Assembly: GCA_047495785.1 (NCBI GenBank)
Contig: JBLDXI010000001.1
Span: forward strand, 434,001 to 498,000
Source: Lepidodermella squamata
Taxonomy: Eukaryota; Gastrotricha
Direction of reading: 5' to 3'
Length of the DNA: 64,000 nt
A model generated the notes under the pieces. It was not told where the DNA came from and ran no database searches. It saw only the letters and a program-made list of their open reading frames with translations. Position 1 is the first letter of the stretch; each line of letters begins with the position of its first letter. Of this stretch, positions 24,477 through 35,358 are shown piece by piece. Position numbers and translations under genes: made by a program.

Positions 24477-25523
24477 CCCATCTCTGTCTGTTGTCTTCAG
24501 GTCTAAGATGTCGGACCCGATTGTACCCGAACCGACCCGGACCAAACCCGATTCAAGGACAACCCCGCTTCACATTCATTTAAAAATCGGGTGTTTTGCA
24601 ATAATGACCTTGCGTCAGCTGTTGTTTTTCAAATGACTGTGAAGACAGAGATAGGGCCGAATTCGCTTGCTACGTCTCTCATCATCGACTAATGACCTCA
24701 AAAAAGTGACAGGAACCATAAAAATCCGCCAGGCCGACAATGATAGTAATAGAAATACTATTCTTGACTTATTTTCATTTTTGATTTGTGATATAGGCCA
24801 TCCTGGCTAAAAAGGTTTCGTATTTTTCTGGTTCAATATTCGCTTCAAAATGAGCTGATGACACAAAAACTTTTAGGTGGGCAATAATCGTTAATCCTGT
24901 CCGGCTTACAATAGTCCTCAATCCTGCAGACATCCGTCCAACGAGCGCTAATCCACACTCGCACACATGGTTTTGAAATGTGCGTGTCCACTCCCAGCGA
25001 TCATTATTGTGTACAAACAACACACGAGCGCGCAGCTGGTGACGTTCGCGGAAGAGAAAACTAGCTTCCTTGATCTCTTGATCTGCTTTATTATTACCCT
25101 TGGAGAATCACTAAACACTAAATTGCTAACCCAATGACCAATGACGTAAAATTATTTAGGACAAGGAGAAAAAGATCTCAAAAATGTTACTAATATTCCT
25201 GAAAAGGGATAGAATTGTTTATTGACATGATAGCCCTAGCCGTTATTAGACAGAATTTTCCCCTATCCGTGAGACGATGATGAAAATACGATGATGAAAA
25301 CACATCTGCCGGCCAACGTTCAATAAGGCGAGACCAGTTCGAATTCGTCATTTTTCCTGCAAGCGTCGCGTGCGGGCATGTTTTAGAGCGGCCTGAGGAG
25401 TGGTAAATCCCCGCTACCCCGCTCGAACGCGCTCGCTCCGAGATTTTTTAACCCGGCCAGGCCCTTCAAAGGAGTCCAACAAGCAGACCCGGCCCGTGGT
25501 CACCGTACCCGGCCCGGTCCGGC

Positions 25524-25572
25524 ACGGCCAAACTAGGCGCTATCATAGGTAGATAGCGCCTAGTTTGGCCGT
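25524..25572. repeat. Perfect 21 bp inverted repeat with 7 bp loop
   Basis: The arms at 25524-25544 and 25552-25572 are exact reverse complements (core GGCCAAACTAGGCGCTATC), separated by ATAGGTA. This could be a minimal foldback element or the joined ends of a deleted transposon. It adjoins the ACCCGG-rich stretch. Confidence 0.85.
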
Positions 25573-26742
25573 CATCCGAAACCCCTTGTCTTTTTGCCCC
25601 TTTTCCGTTAGTTTCTGTTGGCTAGGGTTTAGTTTACGATTTCTCTGAAAAAGTTGACAATTTCATGGGCGCGCATAGGAATACCTTGCAGCCTTGATTT
25701 CTATATAAAAATTAAGGTAATAATAAGAATGAGACAGTATTACGGTATTTGGTCGCACCTCTTGGTGGCTATGGGACAGAAAGAATGCTCGGAATGCCGA
25801 GCCGAAAGCGATGAAACAGAGGTAACGTAATCACGCGTGAAGTGAGGCCTTCTGAAATAACTCTCTGGATGTGTAAACCTGAGATTAATTCTTCTGAACA
25901 ATGTTATCTTAAAGCTGATATAATTACGACGAGGTCAGGTGAACAAGCACCAGATGATGCTTAAGCAATGAAAGATGTCGTATTCCGTCCTAAATTTAAT
26001 AAAATTATTTCTATGGTTGAAACAAATCACGAATTATTAACAATTCTCTGCAGTCAACTTCTCAGATTTTTCAAATTTCGGATGTTATCTCGACAAAGCA
26101 AAATCGAAAATGAACGCCTAAAATGGCTCATTGGCGCTCGAGAGGTGAATCTTGAGATAATCGGTACAGCAGGTGCGAGCGTAGCGAGCTTAAAATTTTG
26201 AATTTAGAAAGGTATTTTGGTCATTTGCAACGGTGAAAATGAGAGAATTGGCAACCTTCATACATTTGTATCAGTACATGCAGTACACCTGCAATTTCCG
26301 TGAGCCTTGTAAACCCCATAGCCCATAAAAAAATTGGTTTTGACAATCTCAGGATCCCTATCAGGCAAGGGCCCCTGGGCACGTGCCTCATGTGCCCATG
26401 CGCTAAAACGGCCCTGTGCCCAGGTCTCATTTTTTGTTAAATTTCGAGTTGAAGTTGGAAAAATGATTTATGGAGTTCTCAAACGCTGGAGACAGCTGTT
26501 CGCCGTGAAAGAACTTTGCGCTTCAGCAGCTTTAATTTTTAGATGCCATCCCAAACAAAAGGTGAACCAAGCCGGTAGATATTCAATTATTCCTGAACCT
26601 TCAATGCACTTCATCGAAAAATGAACGTTTGACAATGTATTTTTGACAATTTCGAAATACAATAGACATATTTCAACATTCTCGTTTATTAAAAAGATCA
26701 ATATCGAATAGAAATTAAAAGCTTATATCACAGGAATCGAGT

Positions 26743-29700
26743 TCATCGGTAGTACTTGTCGTAATAATTCGGCGGTGGTGAGACCTGTTTGATGCTCCTG
26801 GGAAAACAGCAATAATAAATATTTATGAGTGTGTAAGCTCGCGCCAACTTACTGTAAAGTCCCAGTTTGAGCAGCCTGCCCTTGCATGACTTTAGCCAAA
26901 CCGTAGGCAAGCCCAGCTAAAGCCAACGCGCCGACAACTCCACCAACAATGCCGCCGATTTCTGGTCGAGAAAAGCGATAAAAAAGTGCTCAAGAAAATC
27001 TGCCGAGAAAAACTCACGCGCTTCTGTTAGACAATTGCTGCACTCGCCGGTCGTCGTAGTCGCCTGGGTTGTTGTCGTAGTGGTCGCTGCCTGTGTCTGC
27101 GACCAGTACGCCGTGTACTGAACATTAATCGTCAACGTTCCACTCGTCGAATAGGCGCCATTCGAGCACGTGACGGTCAGGTAGATGTTCGGCGTCGATC
27201 GGTACACAATTTGCGCATTCGCTATGGTTGAAATGACGCCGGTAGAAGAGCTGACCGAAAATATGCCCGCCGCCGCCGTCGGCATAATCGTGCCCGTGTA
27301 CGACAGCGGCCGGCCGTCTTCGTCGCTGCACGCCGTCGAGTAGACAGTCGCGGCCGTAGCGACGCCTTCCGTGATGGTTATGGCGTTTGGAATGTTGGTC
27401 AGCGAAGGCACGCCTGGCTCGTCGGTGATGCTCACTGTTAGGGTGTAGGTCGTAGTTCGAGGTGGCAAATTGTTACTGACAGCATTCATCGTCAATATAT
27501 ACCGAGGAATTTTCTGGTAGTCCAAGTTAGGATTTTGTTGAATTTTCACAACTAAAACAAATAAACAGTTCAACCACAAACGAATTTATTGGAGAAGTGT
27601 AAAGGGTGGCCAAAAATTCCGCAGAAGGGAATTCGATGCGCATCATTGACGCGCATCGAATTTCCTTCGGCGGAATTTTTTTGGCCACCCTAAATATAAA
27701 TTTTAGCCCATTTTCCTGAATCACTAAAATGTACCATTCGCCATGTCGGTGAAGATCGGAATTTCAGCTTCCATTTAGGCAGGCATCAGGCAGGCAAGAG
27801 AAATTCTTAGTTTTCGAAATTCTCGAATTAAAAATTAAATATTTCACTTTTCTAAATCGGTATTAAATGTATTACAGGTGCAGTAACCTCAAAATACCTT
27901 GAAACTTGAAACTGACCCAAATGTTTCTAAAATCGATAACCCAATCAAAAATACATTTTTCCCACTTTTTCGAAGTTCCAAAAACTTTAAAACCCTATGA
28001 AACTACAAAAAAAGAATATAATCGCATTTCTTTAATTCAAAAATTCAATTTTAAATTGGTTTCTCAAGTTTGATGTCATCTGATTGTCCTAAGCACCAGC
28101 TATAAAATTTATCCTGTAATAAGATGATGAATGATTGCACCGACGTGGTGCTCAACATGCCAAAATTATCCCTGCCTTAACGTCCAGCTTGATGCAATTT
28201 TCGACGATTTCTAGGTTTCCCGTTTGGAATGCGTAAAATTCTACTCTGATGACTTGGATCTACATCGAGAAATTATGCGATGACTCACGTCCATCTTGCC
28301 CAACCGTGAAAATGTTTGTGTTGGGCTGGACTGAAATAAGGCCATAAGTAATGCCGGTCGTTGAGTTGTCAGAAGTTCTCAAGTCCCATATCAAGGTCGA
28401 CAAGGTTTGCGACTCGCTGATACTGACCGTCCCCGTGTACGTATTAGCATTACTGGTCGGTTTGGCCCGTTGAACAATGACGATATTGACGAAACTCGTC
28501 ACCGTGTAAATAGTATTCGACACCGTAAAACCCGCCTGGTACGAATTCTGCTGCTGGTAGTTGAAATTCGGGCTGGAAACATAGCCAAACGCGCGAGTTG
28601 ACGTCGAGTAAGAAAATTTCGAAGAGCCACTCGACGGCGAAATCCCAAGATAAGTGTAAGTCAACGGGTAATTTGCCGGGTTTATATCAACGGCGCCGAT
28701 TGTTAGCAGCGTGGCGGCTAATGTAACATCCTCTCGAATGTTCACCGTCGCCGGCAATCCGGTCCATTTCGGAGGCTTGTCAGTTCGAACGACCGTAACA
28801 GTAACCGTACATGTTGAGACTGGCGTTGTGAACTTATCAGAAACCTCAACGGTCATCACGTACTCCTTCACCAGGGTGTAGTCAAGGATAGGTGTCGTGT
28901 TAGCATATTGAATATTGAACTCCAAATCTAAAATCAATGTCTGAATTTTAAACCAAAGGAAAAATCTAATAACTTACAGTACAACCCAGTCGGGATGCGG
29001 AAGGCTGGGTTATAAGAGGGTTGCATGGTCAGAATTTTGTAAAATACCGGATCTCCCTCTCGATCTGTTGCGTTGAAGTTGTACATAGGATAGGTGGCTG
29101 AGGCGTTGTCAAGGATGTTAACGTAACCCGAGGCCGGAATGGCTGGAGTCGTGAATCTAGGCGGCTTATTGATTGGCGTAATCGCAACCGAAATTTGGCT
29201 GGTAATTGAAACGGGAGCAGCCGGCGGTGGCCCATTTGTCGGGTTATTGACGTAGACAATTTTCAGGGTGTAAGAAGGAGTGACGTAAGCATCAAACGCG
29301 GTCGTACTTCCGATGGAATAACCAACAACTTTTATCATTTCAAACCAAATAAATTTTCATAAATCATCGCAATGAATTCACTTACTCCCTGTGCTGAAAT
29401 TAAATGTTGAAATGCTGAAGAAGTCGCTCGATGTAATATTGACGTAAGTTTGCGTAGTTGCGCCGACCAAGAACATGAAATTTCCCGGGTCGTTTTCCTT
29501 GTCGTAAACGGACACGGTGAAAAACGACGCTATGCCGGTTTGATTTTCATTCAGCGACGCGAAAGCGGCTAAATTCTTGAACACTGGCGGCGTGTCGCAG
29601 TACAACACGTTGACGGTAAACGCCATCGATACTGTGTATTGGTTATCGGTTGTCTGAACCGAAAATGACAGCGGGGTTACTGAAGAGTTGAGAGCTGGGG

Positions 29701-32374
29701 GTGTCGAATATTTCAACACTGAAAATACAAATATGAATAAAATAACTGAGATAGTATTTTACTAAGCCTACCAGACGTTATTGTAGCTGGCAGTGGGGCT
29801 GCAACCGCGGCTGAGTTCATCGGGCTCATGAAAAACATGAGGGTGTTACTCGCCTGTGGCTGCTTGATAGTCCAGGTCAAGGCGTCACCCTCCGGCTCGT
29901 AGGCTGTTAACGTAGCAACCGGGCCATTTTGAACACATTCATAGATACCGACTGGAACTGTGGTCGTGTTCAGAACAGGCGGTTTGTTTCGATAGATCAG
30001 GCTCAAGGTCAACGTGAAACTGGTTGCCGCCAGGGCAGAGATACTGTCGGAAATTCTTACGGACAAGGTGTAGACTGGCTCGGTTTTCTGGTCGAAAATC
30101 CACCCGCAGCATGTCCCAATTTTCACGCTGGCAGTGAAGCAAAGTACTAGAAGACGCAACATTTGCAATAGATGCGAAAATTCTTTAAATCTATCATACG
30201 GTTTGTGCCCGAAGATATTTGGAAATTAGAGGATGCCGGGGTAGATGGACTCGTTGACATAAGTTGGTAATTAATTGTGTCACTCTCGCGATCCGTAGCA
30301 GCAATTGTCCAGAAACAAGACCCAACAGTTTGATCTTCGCCGATTTTGTAAGTAGCCTTAAAATTAAAAGGCAATAATTAAGATTATTATTTCTATTTAA
30401 AAATAAATGTATACTGAGGTTAAGACTGGAACAGGCTGCCGATTAACTAGGACGACATTGACGATGAGAGAGTTAGTTGCAGTAACTTTAAACGACGCCG
30501 TAACAGTTGAAACCGCCCATATCGTCAAGTTATATTTGTTAACCGCGTAATAATTCAGGGTGCCGCTGGTTACAGTCGAAGTCAACTGCACATCTTTGCA
30601 CGTTACACCTGCCCCGGGTGTGATCGAACACGTAGCCGCTGCGATTTGAAAGTAATTGGCGCCGCTTGGTGGATCGACGCCAGTCAACAGGAAAACAGTG
30701 GACAGGCCGTTCTTTTGAATCGATTGCAGGGTGTATACAAGACTCACTCCAGCGTCCAACTCGCCGACATTGACTGAAGCCTGTTTTAAACATGTTTTGC
30801 ATTAATAATTGTCAAAGGATCTATAAATTTGTAAGGTTCGAGCATTAAATTTTTCCAATTTAAAAAAAAATTTATTCACTTGCAATGATGCTTCGATCTT
30901 AGCTACTCTGGTAAGTGTCCACAGATATTTACAAAACTTGTTAATCGTGGCTTCGAAGACTTCAGGTATTGGAAAATTACTTATTTTTTAAAAATCGATA
31001 CTTGGAATCGATATCTCAGCTGAAGTATAACTCGTTAACTGACCGCTCATAGTGCAAAATACGCGTAATTGTGAGATTTATCGGATAGGTAAAAAATAAA
31101 AAATCGAATGCACGGGAGATCTTGAAACTTGAAAAACTTGAATTTCAACCTTAATTTGTGATTCCAGCATTCGACGTTTTTAAAACCTCGAATGCTTGAA
31201 TCACAAATTAGGGTGAAATCTCGGTAGACTCGTTATTCAATTAAAATTTCAGCTCACAGGCAGTGATGTGATGTTCGCCGGTTCGTAAACTGTTGTTATC
31301 GAAATTGTGTACGACTGAGTAGTTGTTAGCCCTCCCCCATCAGTCGCCACAATGCCGATCGTATAGACCGGGGCTCCGTTCTGATAATTGAACATAGGCA
31401 AACACGCCGGGCAACCAGTCGTGTCGAAAGCCAGCTGGGTGGTCAACGAGTAAACCCCAGATGGATTGACGATTTTGAACGGCGGAGTGCTGGCAACGGT
31501 GGTCGCGCCTTGCTTCACCTGGATGATGGACAGGGTAAACGCGCCATAAGTCGAGTCGTATGTATCGTTGTCGCGAACGACGAGATCGCATATTACACCC
31601 GAGTAGGTTGTTGGGCTTCCGGTGTATTCAGGTAACTGGTAGGTAGTAGGAAGGCCGGATAGAAAAATCGGATTCTCGTCTGCAAGAAAATTTATATTAT
31701 TTGTTCGTCACGTCGAGGACTTTTTAACAGAAAAATAAGAAATCTAATATCTTACTGCAGTCGGAAATGGGCACTGCAACGCTGTAAGAGCCATAACCAC
31801 TGTATCCTGCTTTAGTCGCCTGAACCACTAGCTGCATGTAATAGTAGTACCCAGGACTTTGAGTATCTTCGTAGTTGTAGTAGCAACCGGCAACGGTAGG
31901 ATCGAGCCTAACGGTAACTGAACACCAAAATATGTTTGAATATTTTTAGCAAATTTATCTGGACAAAATACCATCACAATTGCTAGGACATGCTTGCGTG
32001 CCACAAGTCGTTGACGCTATGTTGAAACAGCCTAGGGCCGAACCCGCTGGGGTGACTGTTCTCGTCAGCGTTGTGGCTAAACCCGTTGTAGCAGTAGCAC
32101 AACTGAATGAGACGTGTATCACTAACGAAAATCACGACTGGTTCTCAAAAAATTGATCTAAATGGCTGAATCGTACCGGTTGCTGCCACGACAGTAGTCT
32201 GGCATGGCATTTCAGGTATCGTAGATACCGGATCGTTCGTGAACGAAATTTGAACGGCCTGTTGAGTGCATGACAGCCCGATCATGGCGCATACTACAGA
32301 AAACAATCGTGTAGTTATCAAATTTAGCACGTGATCAATCGTCTACCTGCAGCTAAAAACAACAGCACCTGCAT
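26743..32374 (-). CDS. Cadherin-like single-pass membrane protein 2
   Basis: Fourteen exons on minus: 32374-32347, 32293-32177, 32121-31972, 31917-31756, 31679-31258, 30780-30415, 30356-30200, 30146-29772, 29718-29386, 29328-28978, 28927-28289, 27551-27018, 26961-26853 and 26797-26743, totalling 3798 nt (1265 aa). Signal peptide MQVLLFLAAVCAMIGLSC, then divergent cadherin-type repeats (ATDRESDTINYQL, NATDREGDPVFYKI, VYDKENDPGNF; strand ends DTPPVFKNL and NKPPRFTTP), a transmembrane helix (GGVVGALALAGLAYGLA) and a 34-residue tail with a PPNY motif that could bind WW domains. A phase 1 intron just before the membrane helix is shared with the paralogue at 1211-6113. The N-terminal Cys/Trp-rich head of that paralogue is absent. 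Two long introns (27552-28288, 30781-31257) contain inverted repeats. Probably an adhesion or recognition protein. Confidence 0.75.
27604..27690. mobile_element. 87 bp palindromic MITE in an intron of cadherin-like gene 2
   Basis: Nearly the whole element is one imperfect palindrome with termini GGGTGGCCAAAAATTCCG and its reverse complement. It is flanked by TAAA at 27600-27603 and 27691-27694, a likely target duplication. It sits in the 737 bp intron before the exon at 27551. Confidence 0.7.
31142..31219. repeat. Foldback inverted repeat in an intron
   Basis: Arms of about 33 bp (TTAATTTGTGATTCCAGCAT against a near-exact reverse complement at about 31187-31219) face each other around a short A/T spacer. 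It lies in the 477 bp intron between exons 31258 and 30780 of cadherin-like gene 2. It may be a relic of a MITE. Confidence 0.65.
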
Positions 32375-32767
32375 TTTCTCGCTGTTTTGCGTGGTTGATC
32401 AACTCATACTCGATTTAAAAGATAAAAGAGTAGTGCGACCTGCTTTCGGATTACTCCATCCAAGTTTGGATATTTGGTTTTTTATCAAATTGTGAATAGG
32501 GCATTGATGTCGCTAAGGCCCGCTGTCAAGTCTGACAAAAACTGAATGACCTCGCGTACAAATACTATTTATTTCATCTTTCGTTCATTCATTCATCCCA
32601 GGCAGTTATACGCTATCGAGAAATGTTGTTTCAAAAGGGCGATTTTCGCCCACGCAGAGGAGATAGTAGCATAATTACAAAACGAAGAAATTATGTTTGC
32701 AGCATTGACCCGATGAATCATTCGAATTTACAGATCATCAATTAATCGAATAGAAAACAAAGATGGA
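32375..32767. other. Intergenic region between CSTF1 3' end and cadherin-like gene 2 start
   Basis: About 390 bp. It must hold the promoter of cadherin-like gene 2 (minus) and the 3' UTR of CSTF1 (minus). No specific element stands out. Confidence 0.5.
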
Positions 32768-34267
32768 CTAGTCAGTGATTGTTTTTCGGAACCAGAAACG
32801 AACCCGCGCATCTTCCCCAGTTGTTACAAAAGCAGGCATTGTGGGCGAGTGGCAGATCGATCGGCAAATAGCGTTGTGACCAAGATGAAGTAGACGCTGG
32901 CGTTGCGTTGTGCGTGCGTCCCAACTACACATGGAACCAGTTTTTTCGTCCGGAAAAAGGACGAAATCCTCCGTGTGGTTGAAAACAGCCTAAAAGACAA
33001 TTAATAATCGATCACATCACTCAAGAATTACTCCATTTACCTGAATTCGATGTTCGGGCCGCCCTAAAGCACCAGCTCCTGTGTAAGCTAGCATCAACCT
33101 GGCGGCGCGAAGGTCCCACAGTTGCACTATTGAATCTTTGCCAGCTGAAATAACGTATTTCCCGTTCTTGGAAAAATATGCCGAGCAAACTTGCTCGCCC
33201 TGATGAGCTTTTTCGAACAACATGACACGGCGGTTACTGACGCCGTCCCAAACGGCGATATCGCCATCTTTGCTACTACTGACGAACATTGAGCCGGTTG
33301 GGTTGTACTTTAGACAGGTTATAGGACCTTTATGTTGGTCACCCGGGTCTGCTGAGACGAAGCATTGCGTGGTCGCAACATCATACAGGCGAACAGTGGG
33401 ATGCTGTGTCCCGACCAGCAAGTAGTCGCCAGATGGATGGAAAGAGACGACCCTCAACTCGCTGGCCTCACGGACAGCTTTAAAGGCTTTTTTGACCGAT
33501 GGTCTCGAGTAATCGTATAATTTCAAGTAATAATCGCTACTACCAGAAACAAGAATTTGAATAAATGGATGAAAATCGATGCAAGTGACTTCGAGGACGT
33601 GGTCGTAGAGAGTGCGAATAACTGGGTGAGTTTCCATCTGCTGCTGAGGCTGATTCTGAGGATCGCCAGTGTGCTGTTCACCGGGCGCCGTAGCTTTCGC
33701 AACCATTCTATCGACATCCAAAATTTTGATGCTCGCATCTTCGGAACCCGTTGCGACTAATAGGCCATTTGGATGAAAAGCCGAGGCTCGGCAAGGTGCC
33801 TTATGAATGGTAGAAAAGCAGCACTCGTAGAGCGCTGGCTCAGGAGCCAAAACTGCCGAGTCGACTGGGTAATCGAAGTCAAGCACTCGGTCGCTGACGT
33901 CCTCAGCTTGGACGCTATTGAAATCGAAAACGACAGATGGGCTGACTGGTCTGTCTTGACTTTCGTTATCAGTCGCATTTTCCGATTCCATCGGCTGAGT
34001 TTTGACTGTTTGTGTTGTCTCATCTCCTGATGCTTCTGCTTTCACGGGAGCAGATTCAGTCGGAGTCGATTTGCCAGTCTTCTTGTCAGTTTTCCACATA
34101 TTGTCGAACCACTCTATGAGACGGTTTGTAGGAACTATAGGCTCCGGAAATCCCATTTGCAGCTGAAGATTGTGGGCAATAACTTGATGTCCATCGTACA
34201 GCAACTGAGAAATTACCAAACGGTACAATGTATCCTTGTTTCGGAGCGTAGCTATGTCGTCTTTCAT
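32768..34267 (-). CDS. CSTF1: Cleavage stimulation factor 50 kDa subunit (CstF-50)
   Basis: Exons 34267-33041 and 32989-32768 total 1449 nt (482 aa), a little longer than the human protein. The N-terminus ([20 protein letters not shown]) matches the CstF-50 homodimerisation domain. An acidic Thr/Lys-rich insert follows, then seven WD40 repeats with strongly conserved stretches ([65 protein letters not shown]). Exon 2 supplies the last blade ([16 protein letters not shown]). The protein works in the nucleus in the CstF complex, promoting 3' end cleavage of pre-mRNA. The start at 34267 is the only ATG ahead of the conserved N-terminus. Confidence 0.96.
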
Positions 34268-35358
34268 CTTCACTGATAACAAATCTATTCTCCGAATTAA
34301 ATATACACAATCAAAACAAAATTATGACAAGTTAACTCTGGGATTTCACCAATCATTTTCTACTAGCTTGTCCGAATCAAGTCGATCGACGCACCGTCGA
34401 GTGGGCAGCTAAAATAGATAAAGTTCCACTGAGGAAGGCGTTAACCAGGAACAAAGTCGGGCTTTGCGTTGTCCCGGCAATTCTGACCGGAAGAGGTTTT
34501 TACGAAAATTCAAATCCCGCCACATGGGCTCAACATTGCCTCGACCTTTAATTGATAAGATGTGATTTTGAAAATAAGAAATGTCATATTAAATGTTTTT
34601 GATTATTTTGTAATATCATAGATACGACGCTTTTTCTTGGTAACAGGAGCTGAGCCTGAAGCCGTTTGTAGGTTTCGCTGAGTGAGTGGAAAAGCCACCT
34701 AGGTACTTATGCCTGGGCCCTGGAGAAACAGTCAGCAATAACTGGAGTACCAGGGGTAGGGATTCATTAAGTAGTTAGTAATCCAGACCAAACTTTCCTA
34801 GAACGTAAGCTCGCGATTTTCTCACTAGCTCCGCCTTATGGCAAAACCTTCAATCCGTCCGGGCGATTAGAAATCGTAAATTCGTGATCGTGATCGCGAT
34901 CGTGGATTCTCTCTTCATGATAGTTTTCGAAAAAAAATTCGGCCTGTCATATTTGTGGATTAACCTTGCTGAGGCTTGTGTTAGGGCAGATTCTGTTCAT
35001 CATCGAAATTCGGCGAAATTGCTTATTATAATCAGCCTTCTTACTCCGTTATTATCAAGGAGAGACTGGTTGTAGAGTAAGATCCCAAAATAAGATAGGT
35101 AGACCTAGTTTTGAAAATATTTCAGCAACACCTCTCCTAATGGTTTCGCGGGCTCCCACCAGTGAGGTTTTTTGATTTATACAGCAGAAAATCCTAGACC
35201 AATTTGAACTCGGAACTCGGAAGCACTGCTTGAGTTTTTATCGGTTTTCACTATTATAGTCAGATTGCACTATGAAAGGGTTTCTGCTTGAGTTGAAGAA
35301 CTTTGTGAACATCATTATGTTTGTTTTCTGTTAGTAGATAATTATTGTCGAATAGAAT
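34268..35358. promoter_or_regulatory. Divergent intergenic region between CSTF1 and DNAI1
   Basis: About 1.1 kb between two start codons pointing away from each other. It contains a short GATCGTGATCGCGATCGT simple repeat near 34884-34905 and no convincing open frame. Confidence 0.5.

Larger units (their letters stand above)
23937..26742. other. Gene-poor region with repeats
   Basis: About 2.8 kb with no convincing gene. It contains a 30 bp tandem repeat (24420-24476), stretches of degenerate ACCCG-type sequence (about 24508-24560 and 25448-25525), a perfect 21 bp inverted repeat (25524-25572), and mixed-composition DNA. Open frames at 24264, 24775, 25968 and 26334 have no recognisable product. 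The area looks like transposon debris between the protease array and the second cadherin-like gene. Confidence 0.6.

Noticed and set aside
24264-26700. Several 75-95 codon open frames in the gene-poor block
   Set aside because: None shows a conserved motif or plausible exon structure; they coincide with repeat-like sequence. A transposase remnant was considered, but no motif could be named.
34370-34760. Possible structured RNA between CSTF1 and DNAI1
   Set aside because: I looked for tRNA, snRNA and C/D snoRNA signatures and found no matching boxes or stems.
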